Source of the DNA: CAZDVQ01 sp964508975
Lineage (GTDB): Bacteria; Bacteroidota; Bacteroidia; Chitinophagales; Saprospiraceae
NCBI GenBank assembly: GCA_964508975.1
Contig: CAZDVQ010000001.1
Location: 253,438 to 317,437 of the forward strand
DNA length: 64,000 bases
Direction of reading: 5' to 3'
Below the pieces are notes generated by a model. It searched no databases. It was not told the origin of the DNA and saw only the letters and a list, made by a program, of their open reading frames with translations. This document shows, piece after piece, positions 1 to 8,600 of the stretch; the stretch's first letter is position 1, and the number at the start of each line of letters is the position of its first letter. Position numbers and translations under genes: made by a program.

Positions 1-1
1 T

Positions 2-1117
2 CTTCCACAGGATTTACTGATTTACATGGGTCGAATACCCCGGTTAAACGCCATCGAAATGTTCCAGATGGCAAAAATCGTATCGCTCATTACGGTTTTT
101 TCGGCCAAGACTTACCTAAATACCGCATTCCTGTTTGGCACTTTTGCCTTCGTCGGGCAATGGAAAATATTCGAGGTATTTGCTAAACGCTACCCAAGCT
201 TAACTAAACCTTTGGCTATTGTTTGTTTGTTCACACCATCATTGGCATTTTGGGGCTCGTCCATTTTAAAGGACACTCTTTGCTTGGGCTCGCTGGGCTT
301 TGTGTTTTTCAACTTAAACAATATTGTCATCGAGCGTAAAAATATAATACGTTCTGCCATATTGTTGGCTATTTTCACAGCGGCAATCTTATCGCTCAAA
401 GCTTATATCATCCTTGCATTTATGCCTGCGGCAGTACTATGGTTTGTATTCAATATCTCGAGCAGGATAAAAAATAAAGGCATGCGCATCCTACTTTTTG
501 TGGTACTCTTTGGCATGAGTGTACCGCTTGGGTTCGTCGTTTTATCACAGTTAGCCAAGGTGAGTCAAAAGTACCAGCTCGAAAAATTAGAGGAATTGGC
601 CGAGGGTTTTCACAGCTACCACGGCCGCTTACACGAATCAGGTGCAGCAGGTAGCGGTTACACCTTACCATTTTACGGGTTCACGCCGGTGGGTATTTTA
701 CGATCATTACCAGCTGCTGTAAACGTAACCTTGTATCGACCCTATATCTGGGAAGCCCGCAGCCCAGTGATGCTGATATCTGCAATGGAAAGCCTTGTAT
801 TTCTACTATTTAGCATTTACCTGATTTTTAAAGCAGGTGTTTTCCGTTTTTTCAAATACTTCGGGCGGGCAGATGTAGTACTCTGTATGACGTTCAGCAT
901 TATTCTAGCCTTGGCCACAGGCTTAACCGCTTTTAACTTCGGAGCATTGGTCCGGTTTAAAATACCGCTTATCCCTTTCTTTGCTTCTGGCTTGCTTATC
1001 ATTTACCACTTTTCGATAGAAGAAGCTAAAGCCAAAAAAGAAACATTAATGCGCCGTAGAACACTAGCTAAAACATGGTCGAAACCAGCCGGTGAAGGTC
1101 CTCAACTAGCTAAATAA
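2..1117 (+). CDS. Polytopic membrane protein, probably polysaccharide-related (5' partial)
   Basis: The reading frame is open to the window edge, so the N-terminus lies upstream. The ATG at 26 is probably internal, because in-frame codons before it (LPQDLLIY) read as protein. The product is mostly hydrophobic with about eight membrane spans. A segment reading FWGSSILKDT near residue 80 is a pattern I associate with Bacteroidota membrane proteins encoded beside glycosyltransferases, such as oligosaccharide polymerases. The C-terminus is basic and cytoplasmic-looking. It ends 12 bp inside the convergent glycosyltransferase gene. A role in surface polysaccharide assembly is inferred from topology and neighbours only. 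No catalytic motif is visible. Confidence 0.7.
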   Translation, partial: LPQDLLIYMGRIPRLNAIEMFQMAKIVSLITVFSAKTYLNTAFLFGTFAFVGQWKIFEVFAKRYPSLTKPLAIVCLFTPSLAFWGSSILKDTLCLGSLGFVFFNLNNIVIERKNIIRSAILLAIFTAAILSLKAYIILAFMPAAVLWFVFNISSRIKNKGMRILLFVVLFGMSVPLGFVVLSQLAKVSQKYQLEKLEELAEGFHSYHGRLHESGAAGSGYTLPFYGFTPVGILRSLPAAVNVTLYRPYIWEARSPVMLISAMESLVFLLFSIYLIFKAGVFRFFKYFGRADVVLCMTFSIILALATGLTAFNFGALVRFKIPLIPFFASGLLIIYHFSIEEAKAKKETLMRRRTLAKTWSKPAGEGPQLAK

Positions 1118-2170
1118 GTCTTCAAATATAGCTTGGCTTGAAGCCACGGAGTACCCTTGTATAATGCTATCCCTTGCGGCTTGCCCTAGCGTTTGTCGCT
1201 TTTCGGTATTTTCCAGCAAAATACTCAATGCTTTGTGCCAATCGTTAGGCGTGCTGCATAACATACCGTTTTGTCCGTCTTGAATAATGGTGCTGTTCAC
1301 CCCAACGGGCGAGGCCACGGCGGGTATACCCAAGGCCATGTACTGTATGGCTTTAAATCCACATTTACCTTTGGCCCAAGCATCGTCGCTCAATGGCATG
1401 ATGCCTATGTTCAACCGCAACAAATCGTCAATTTCGCTTGCTTCTTGCCAAGGCACAAACTGCAATGATTTTAATGATACTTCGGGCGCTTTATCAGCTA
1501 TTACAATAAAATCAAAGTCAAAGCTTTGCTCTAACTGACGAATAACTGGGTAAATTTCCTCCAGATAATGTAAGGTTGAGTGCGTGCCCGTCCAACCAAT
1601 ACTCAGCCTGCCAACACGCTGATCCTTAACCCGGTTGTGCTGCGTTTCGGTATTCACTACCGTGGGCAAAAGCACCACGTTGGCATTGTACTGACGTGCA
1701 AAATCGGCCAGGTATGCATTCCCGCAGGATACCTTGTAAGCCCATGCACATATGTTGCGCACTTTACCATGCCACTTCACTATAGCGGCCAACTTGTTGT
1801 GGTCAGATGTATTCGGCAACCAGATGGCATCGTCAAAATCGTACACCAAACGTTTACCCATTACCTTGCTGATCAAAAATTCGAAAACTGGCGGGCCAAT
1901 CGGCGATGCTTCGCGGTGCACAAACACATAATCGTACCGGCGCAAACTAAACAGCAACAAAAACCTGCGCCAGAAGCCCAAGAAAGTGTGCATCACCTTT
2001 GTCAATTTATGCCCAGGCTTGTACAAAATAGCCCAAGCTTCATCCGACCAAAAACTATGGTAGTCGTAATCAAATGTAGCCTTGTCAAGATAGGGCAAGT
2101 AGTGCTCATACCTGAACCGCTGTGATGGTGCAGTGCCGCGAGGATAAGGCGAAAGGATTAGTATTTTCAT
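1106..2170 (-). CDS. Glycosyltransferase family 4 (GT-B fold)
   Basis: A 354-residue glycosyltransferase. I chose the ATG at 2170, giving the N-terminus MKILILSPYPRGTAPSQRFR; the frame opens 16 codons earlier but those overlap the upstream gene. The N-terminal Rossmann half holds VYDFDDAIWLP around residue 120. The C-terminal half has the donor-binding segment KCGFKAIQYMALGIPAVASP, which is the usual position of the GT4 EX7E region, although the first acidic residue is not evident here. It follows the GT gene at 2184-3404 by 13 bp, so the two are probably cotranscribed. A role in exopolysaccharide or O-antigen synthesis is inferred. Sugar specificity cannot be read. Confidence 0.85.
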   Translation of the reverse strand: MKILILSPYPRGTAPSQRFRYEHYLPYLDKATFDYDYHSFWSDEAWAILYKPGHKLTKVMHTFLGFWRRFLLLFSLRRYDYVFVHREASPIGPPVFEFLISKVMGKRLVYDFDDAIWLPNTSDHNKLAAIVKWHGKVRNICAWAYKVSCGNAYLADFARQYNANVVLLPTVVNTETQHNRVKDQRVGRLSIGWTGTHSTLHYLEEIYPVIRQLEQSFDFDFIVIADKAPEVSLKSLQFVPWQEASEIDDLLRLNIGIMPLSDDAWAKGKCGFKAIQYMALGIPAVASPVGVNSTIIQDGQNGMLCSTPNDWHKALSILLENTEKRQTLGQAARDSIIQGYSVASSQAIFEDLFS

Positions 2171-2183
2171 GTGCTTGCTGCCT

Positions 2184-3404
2184 TTACAGGGCATCGTAAA
2201 CTTGGTTATACCGGGCAATACCCGCTTTTAGGCTGTAAAACTGCTCCGCCCCATCGAGTATGCACTGTCTATCAGCTTGCAACAGCTGATCCAGCTTTTC
2301 AAATGCTTGCGTGTAAGCAGCCTCGTTGAGCGCCGGGAGGCAATAACCCGCTTGGTATTGCTGCGTAATTTCGTCTACATCGCCTACTCCTGCATTCACG
2401 ATACAAGGTATGCCCATGCCCATCATCTCGCCTTGTTTTACCGGGGAAGAAGCTTTTTTAGAAAACACAGGCTTGATGAAAAATATACCCAAATCTACCA
2501 AACTCAAGTAGGTAGGCACTTCCAACCTCGGCGATTTGGTAATGACCAAAGCCTCTGCAGGAATGCCCTTGGCCAGGGCTTTATCCCGGATAAAACTTTC
2601 TGCTTCGCCGGTTACAAACAGAAAAACGGCCTCGGGTTTAAAACGCCTCAACACTTGGAAACAATCCAACATCTCGTCGAGCATGTACCAGGTACCGACT
2701 GAGCCCAAATAACCCAGCACAAACTGGCCAGGCGCTAGACCCAACTTGGCCCTCAGACTGTCTTGCTGTGCATGATTTACCGCCGATGTATTAAACAAAT
2801 CTAAATCGGCGCAACAGGGTATTACACTGATTGTCAAATTATTACGCTTAATGTGCGACCATTGCAGCATTTCGGTTTTACCGGCCTGGGTCAAGCTAAT
2901 TACATGGTCGGCTTCCTGCAAAAACTGGGTTTCCTTGCGTTTAAAATAGCTATAAACAAGCTTAAACACCGGGTTATTTTGCGGCCAAAGTCCGCCGTCA
3001 ACGCGCTCATCAGCATAAAAACCGCGCATATCAAACAGGAACTTAAGGCCCAGTTGGCGTTTCATTTTCAGGCCAACCAGCGCCGAGATATAGCTCCGGC
3101 AGTGTACCAGGTCAAATTTACGCTCGCCGTGCAGTTTGAAGGCAAGCTTAGTCATGGCCCGCACATCTTTAATCGTAGATACAATGGGCGGGGTCTTGGT
3201 GTAAGGCAGTGGCTGCCAATCGATACCGGCCGCCGCACAAATTTGGCTAATTTTAGCTTTATCTTGCTCGAAAGCGGCTGCCTTTTCAAACGAAATCAAG
3301 GTAAAACGATGCCCTAAACGGCTCAGCCCCTCGAGGTAAGGTAGCACCTGCGACTGCCCCAGGGGGTCGGTCATGCCATCGTACGATAAATATAAAACGT
3401 TCAT
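2184..3404 (-). CDS. Glycosyltransferase family 4 (GT-B fold)
   Basis: A 406-residue protein starting MNVLYLSYDGMTDPLGQSQV, the common opening of group 1 glycosyltransferases. The start at 3404 is preferred over an upstream in-frame ATG at 3431 because homology begins here. Family signs are LGYLGSVGTWYMLDEML at the start of the C-terminal GT-B domain (about residue 230) and SSPVKQGEMMGMGIP in the nucleotide-sugar site (about residue 320). It is first in a two-gene minus-strand unit with the other GT4. It probably adds one sugar to a surface glycan. Donor and acceptor are unknown. Confidence 0.88.
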   Translation of the reverse strand: MNVLYLSYDGMTDPLGQSQVLPYLEGLSRLGHRFTLISFEKAAAFEQDKAKISQICAAAGIDWQPLPYTKTPPIVSTIKDVRAMTKLAFKLHGERKFDLVHCRSYISALVGLKMKRQLGLKFLFDMRGFYADERVDGGLWPQNNPVFKLVYSYFKRKETQFLQEADHVISLTQAGKTEMLQWSHIKRNNLTISVIPCCADLDLFNTSAVNHAQQDSLRAKLGLAPGQFVLGYLGSVGTWYMLDEMLDCFQVLRRFKPEAVFLFVTGEAESFIRDKALAKGIPAEALVITKSPRLEVPTYLSLVDLGIFFIKPVFSKKASSPVKQGEMMGMGIPCIVNAGVGDVDEITQQYQAGYCLPALNEAAYTQAFEKLDQLLQADRQCILDGAEQFYSLKAGIARYNQVYDAL

Positions 3405-3503
3405 CCAAATTTGTTTCAGTGATTGCGGCACAAAAGTAAGCGCTTAGGTGCATTTATTTATAGAAAAAGCGCCATAGCATGTCTGCACACGTAAATAGGC
3501 TAT

Positions 3504-3546
3504 TGCACAAGCGCATGAGCACATCAGCACATTGATCATTAGCATA
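3504..3546. repeat. Low-complexity GTGCTGAT/GTGCTAAT-like array
   Basis: Read on the minus strand, this stretch holds short imperfect repeats of GTGCTGAT and GCTAATG (seen as GAGCACATCAGCACATTG and ATTAGCATATTAAT on the plus strand). It directly abuts the left end of the GC-rich element at 3551. A similar array is found at 57768-57805 near another copy of that element. No coding function is seen. Confidence 0.5.
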
Positions 3547-3550
3547 TTAA

Positions 3551-3845
3551 TTTGGGCGCATGCCGCTACGCGGCACCGGGTGTTCCGCTCTAACTTACGT
3601 CGGGCCTAGGCGGCTGGGCCTGGCGGCGGCTAGTCGCTCCGCACCGTCACCGCCAGCTGGCCCAGCGGGCACTGCGTGCCCGCGCCTATGCCCTAGTGCG
3701 TATCCGCTGCACCCCCTTGCGCATTCCCCCACCCCACGCGTGAGCTGCCCGGAAGGCAGCGGCGATAGCCGCTGGTGCGCAGCACCGAGCGACAGCGAGC
3801 CTGGAGGGGAGCGACCCGAGCATCGCGAGGGGCACGCCCAAAAAG
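3551..3845 (-). repeat. GC-rich modular intergenic element, compound copy
   Basis: Both outer edges carry the left-end signature (TTTGGGCG at 3551 and its complement CGCCCAAAAA at 3835-3845), so this looks like two elements arranged tail to tail. The second half, read on the minus strand, has GGGTCGC, GCTCGCTGTCGCTCGG and the hairpin GGTGCTGCGCACC seen in other copies. The plus-strand frame open across it is compositional, not a gene. The A+T-rich leader that follows (3846-3884, core GATAAAATGAA and GATGAAATGAC) recurs beside copies at 39751 and 57949. Confidence 0.75.
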
Positions 3846-3932
3846 CATAAATGATAAAATGAATAATGGATGAAATGACGTCGAATTAGCCAATTTTGAT
3901 TTTTTGAATTTTAGCTAGTTTAGCTTTTAGCA

Positions 3933-3986
3933 AATTTTAGCAAAAACAGCCTTACGCTAATTTTAGCAAAAACAGCCTTATCTTTA
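3933..3986 (+). promoter_or_regulatory. tpiA promoter region with 22-bp direct repeat
   Basis: The segment TTTTAGCAAAAACAGCCTTA, with two preceding A residues, occurs twice (3933-3954 and 3959-3980) with a 26-bp period. The second copy runs straight into TATCTTTA (3979-3986), one base off the Bacteroidota -7 box TAnnTTTG. This leaves a leader of about 20 nt before tpiA. The rocD promoter carries a related AGCAAATTTCAGCCAAAA just before its own -7 box. A regulatory role is inferred; it could also be a local duplication. Confidence 0.55.
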
Positions 3987-4010
3987 CACCTTCATCAATC
4001 CAATAATATC

Positions 4011-4766
4011 ATGCGACAAAGAATTGTAGCCGCCAACTGGAAAATGTACAAAAACAGCGCCGCCGTGCAAGCTTTTATCCAAACTTGGCGCGATACTGCC
4101 CCTAGCCTGACTCAGCCCGTGGTGATTAACGCTCCATTCCCCTTCTTATCCATGCTCTGCGATGCATTTCATGGCGACCAACACCTGGCCATCGGGGCTC
4201 AAAATTGCCATCAAGAACTGGAAGGCGCCTACACCGGCGAAACTTCGGTAAATATGCTACAATCCATTGGTGTTCAATACGTTATTATTGGCCACTCAGA
4301 GCGCCGTCAATACTTTAAAGAAGATGATGCGCTGCTGGCCTTGAAAACCCGCCGCGTGCTTGACGCAGGCATTCGCCCCATTTTCTGCTGTGGCGAAACC
4401 TTGGATGTACGCGAGGCCAATCAACACTTTGCCCTTGTAGAAAAACAGCTTAAAGATGGTTTATTTGCCGTGCCTGCCGCTGAAATCCAGCAATGTGTCA
4501 TCGCGTATGAACCTGTTTGGGCCATCGGAACCGGCGTTACGGCTAGCCCAGAACAAGCCCAGGAAATGCACGCGCATATCCGTAGCCTGCTGACCCAACA
4601 ATACGGCGAAAGCATAGCACAAAGCATGACCATCCAGTACGGCGGTAGCGTAAAACCCAATAATGCAGCCGAATTATTCTCAAAACCAGATGTTGACGGG
4701 GCATTGGTAGGTGGTGCATCTTTACAGGCAGAAGACTTTATCGCGATTATAAAAGCTATTCAATAA
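4011..4766 (+). CDS. tpiA: Triose-phosphate isomerase
   Basis: Interconverts dihydroxyacetone phosphate and glyceraldehyde 3-phosphate in glycolysis and gluconeogenesis; cytosolic. At 251 residues it has the normal length. The catalytic set is complete: Lys11 in AANWKM, His95 in IIGHSERR and Glu167 in AYEPVWAIGTG, which leads into loop 6. The phosphate-binding end is present as QYGGSVKPNNA and DGALVGGASL. The start is the ATG at 4011 directly before RQRIVAANWK. prmA follows after 3 bp, so the two genes are surely cotranscribed. The near-perfect -7 box at 3979 is the likely promoter. Confidence 0.98.
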   Translation: MRQRIVAANWKMYKNSAAVQAFIQTWRDTAPSLTQPVVINAPFPFLSMLCDAFHGDQHLAIGAQNCHQELEGAYTGETSVNMLQSIGVQYVIIGHSERRQYFKEDDALLALKTRRVLDAGIRPIFCCGETLDVREANQHFALVEKQLKDGLFAVPAAEIQQCVIAYEPVWAIGTGVTASPEQAQEMHAHIRSLLTQQYGESIAQSMTIQYGGSVKPNNAAELFSKPDVDGALVGGASLQAEDFIAIIKAIQ

Positions 4767-4769
4767 AAC

Positions 4770-5594
4770 ATGGATTATTACAAAATCTCGCTGCCCGCCA
4801 GCGGCGAACAGGCCGAGATATTAACGGCTTTACTCGGTGAATTCCCCTTTGACACCTTTGACGGCGACGAGCAAACCTTGAACGCCTATATTTTGGCCAA
4901 AGATTGGACGGAGGATGTCAAAACGGGTGTTGCAGAAACGCTCTCGGCCTTTGAGTTAAGCTTTACCGAAGAACATATTCCGGCCGTAAACTGGAATTCT
5001 GCTTGGGAAGCCGCTTTTGAACCCGTAAAAGTGGACAACTTTTGCGGTGTAAGGGCAACTTTTCATCCAGCGTATACCGATGTGGCTCACGAGTTGCTGA
5101 TTGACCCTAAAATGTCGTTCGGAACTGGCCACCACAGTACCACCTGGATGATGATTAGCCTGATGCGTGATATCGATTTTACCGGTAAACGCGTGCTAGA
5201 CTATGGCTGTGGCACAGGTATTTTGGCTATTTTAGCCGAGAAACTAGGCGCCAGCGAAGTGGTTGCGCTAGATTATGACCCTTGGTGCGAAGAAAACACC
5301 CGTGAGAACTTGGTTTTAAACAATTGTACCCAAACTGTCGTAAAACTGGGTGAGTTACAAGCTGCGGGAGAAGCCCCATTCGACATTATTTTGGCCAACA
5401 TCAACCGCAACGTAATACAAAGCAACGCTACTGCGTTGTATCAGTTGACCAATCCTGCTGGCACCATGTTGTGCTCTGGATTTTTACAAAGCGACGTGGC
5501 TCCAATTGCAACACAACTGGGTCAACTGGGATTTACCCAAACCGCACAAGAAGGCAAGCTCGACTGGGCTTGTGTACGCTTCCAAAAAGCTTAA
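4770..5594 (+). CDS. prmA: Ribosomal protein L11 methyltransferase
   Basis: A 274-residue SAM-dependent methyltransferase that modifies ribosomal protein L11. The N-terminal part (to about residue 100) is the substrate-binding region. The catalytic domain has the PrmA signature DPKMSFGTGHHSTT, the SAM motif VLDYGCGTGILAILAEKLGA, the acidic post-motif VVALDYDPWC, and motif IV ILANINRNVI, a variant of the family NxxxN segment. It starts 3 bp after tpiA and ends 13 bp before the next gene's start, so tpiA, prmA and the large secreted protein may form one transcript. Confidence 0.95.
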   Translation: MDYYKISLPASGEQAEILTALLGEFPFDTFDGDEQTLNAYILAKDWTEDVKTGVAETLSAFELSFTEEHIPAVNWNSAWEAAFEPVKVDNFCGVRATFHPAYTDVAHELLIDPKMSFGTGHHSTTWMMISLMRDIDFTGKRVLDYGCGTGILAILAEKLGASEVVALDYDPWCEENTRENLVLNNCTQTVVKLGELQAAGEAPFDIILANINRNVIQSNATALYQLTNPAGTMLCSGFLQSDVAPIATQLGQLGFTQTAQEGKLDWACVRFQKA

Positions 5595-5607
5595 AAAGCA
5601 GCATGAC

Positions 5608-8600
5608 ATGAAAAAGACTTTATTACTCCTGTTTATTGGTTTTTGTTTGACAAGTAAGGTTTGGGCTCAGCCCGAACCGCTAGAACTGCCCAGCCGGGGC
5701 GACTTCCTGAGGGAGCTTGAAAACTTCTTGAACGCAACCAAGCGCGAAGACGTAGACAAAGCGTTTGACGCCTTTAAACTAGTAATAAACGATGCTGCCA
5801 AAGTGCCCGAGGTCCGGTACAAACAGATTTACGAAATCAGTACCGAGATGCGGAAACAAAAAATGCGGGCTTTCCCGCATTATGAAGCTTTTATGACTTG
5901 CGTGGGCACTATACTGGCCGACGAGGTGGTGGCTGGAAAGCACTTTGCTAACTGGGGCAACATCAGCATGGGTATCATGGCCGATTTAAAACAAGGCCGC
6001 ACCCAAACCTATGAAACCTGGCTTGATTTCAGCCGGAAGTTTTTCAAATCAGGGGTTATTTACGCCGGAACCGATCACCAGTGGAAGCCTTCCTCAACAG
6101 ACTTCCAAATTGAATACACCGAGGAACAAATCCTGAAAGTTAGCTACCCCAGCACCAACATGCTAGGATTTAGGAGCGATGATACCTTGGTTATCGAAAA
6201 TTCCTCTGGGGTGTATTACCCGCTCACGGGAATCTGGACAGGCGGTAAGTCGCTTGTAAAATGGGATCAACCCGGCCTGGAAAACGTGACTTGCGAATTC
6301 AATGCCTACCAGATTGAAGTGAAGCAAACCGAGTACACAGCACCCGAGGCTACCCTATACCACCCCAACTTGTTCACCGGCCCGGTAAAAGGAAAATTCC
6401 TCGACAAAATTGTAACCAACAGCCCTGCGCTGCGCTCGTCATACCCTCGATTCGAATCCTCTGAAAAACGGATTAGCCTGCAAAATATTGGCCCAGGCGT
6501 TGAGTATCGAGGCGGTTTCAAACTCTACGGGGAGCAGATTATCGGTTATGGCGACGAGTTGGAACCAGCTAGTATCAAGCTGTTCAACACTACGGGCGAA
6601 CTCGCATCAACGGTGCATTCCATCCAGTTCAGTATCATCATCAACGATCGGATTTTGTCGGAGGAGGCCGAGGTAAGCATTTACTTTGGTAAAGACTCTA
6701 TTTATCACCCAGGTATCAACTTCCGCTATACTATCCCGATTAACACCTTGAAATTGTCGCAAGGCAACCAGGGCCGATCCAAAACGCCGTTTTTCAACTC
6801 GTTCCACATGATCGAGATGTTTGTGAGTACCCTCGAGTGGCAAATCGGTAGTAACCGTTTGGAAATCGGCAAGGGCGATGCAAACTCCATCTCGCGTAAG
6901 GAGGTTGTATTTGAATCGCTTAACCTTTTCGACCTGCGTCGTTACGAGCGCTACCACAACGTGTCGAACTATAACCCCATTGCCAAAATCGTAACTTTTT
7001 GGCGGGAATTGGAGGCCTTCAAAAAGTTGAGTGTATCGCCCAACCCCGACGATTACAACACCTTGAAAAAGGTAGAGAAAATCCTGAAAACTAAAGTCCG
7101 TGACTTGGACATCATCAAGTATCAACTCGACCAACTTGGCCCATTCGAACGCAAACTCATGGCCGAGGACATCGCTTACATGATTGACCCCAAGTTTAAC
7201 ATAACTATCATTGGCCGTTTGTTAAATGACTTGGTAGAAGATGGTTTTATTTTCTACGATCCTGAAACCAAGGTAGTTACCCTGCGGGATAAAATATTCC
7301 ACTACAACGACGCCAGCATCAACAAACGCGACTTTGACCGGATTCGGATGCTATCAAACTATATCCCACCCAAAACAGAACAAGGTTTTAATATCGACAC
7401 CACCTCGAATCCAGACAAAAGGGTTAACGCGGTACTCGACATGTCGGACAATACCATCAACGTGAACTGGGTACGGAAACTGGTGTTGAGCGACTCGCAA
7501 AACGTATCCATTAAACCCCTACCTGATGGCGAAGTGATTACCGTAGGTAAAAACCGGAACTTCCAAGTTAACGGCGAAATGGTGGCTGGTAGCTGCAACT
7601 TCGTGGGCAAAGGTTTTAAATTTGACTACGACCGATTTGAAATGCTTGCCGATTCGGTAGACTTCATGGAAATCAAGATCACGGAAAGGGCCATCGACCC
7701 TTATACCATGTTTAAGACACCTTATGAAGCCGTTGAAGCCGACGGCATGCCCACCAAACGAAAAGAACCTCTACAATCAAGGTTAGAGAACCTTTCGGGT
7801 ATCTTGTTGATTGATGCACCCAACAATAAATCTGGCCGGGAAGACATCAAGATATTCCCTTCTTTTGAATGTTTAAGCAATGCCAGGGTGCATTACGATG
7901 CCAAGTTCATCAGAAACGGCCAGTACAAACGCGAAGATTTTTACTACGAGCTCGATCCATTCATCTTTGATACCATGGATAACTTCAAGCCTGAATACCT
8001 GAAGTTCACGGGTAAGCTAAAGTCAGCAGATGTATTCCCTGACGTTCGCGAGCCCATCCGTATCATGTGGCACGACCTTTCACTGGGCTTCGAGGCTAAA
8101 ACACCAGCCAACGGTTACCCGATTTACAACGGCAAAGGCCGTTTTACCGATTATTTCGGTATCAGTAACTCAGGCCTCATCGGTAATGGCACCGTAGAAT
8201 ACCTCGGCTCGAAGACTAAATCTGACGATATCGTTTTCTTGCCCGACCAGATGCTCGCCTCTTCAGACGGGTTTAAAATCGACGAAAGCCGTGGCACTAA
8301 ACCAGAATACCCCAAAATCAAGGGTGATGCGGTCGACCTGCAATGGTTCCCCTACAAGGACAGCATGTACGTGAAGTCAAAGGCTGATCAACCCTTCGAG
8401 GTGTTTAGCTCTGGCGACTACAAGCTCGACGGCTATTTGATTCTCTCCCCCGGTGGTTTGTACGGTTCTGGTGCATTTGACTGGGATGAAGCCACCATGT
8501 TCTCGGAACAAATGCTCTTCGGAGCTAACTCGGTTTCTGCCGATACCTCAAGGCTTAAAATTAGGTCGCTTGACCAGAGTGATATCGCTTTCGATACTGA

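Noticed and set aside
3560..3850. Open frame of about 96 codons through the GC-rich element
   Set aside because: Pro/Arg/Ser-rich translation of a repeat; other copies open different frames and none are conserved as protein.
6607..7134. Antisense frame within the large secreted protein gene
   Set aside because: Composition mirrors the sense gene and no start context or family fits.
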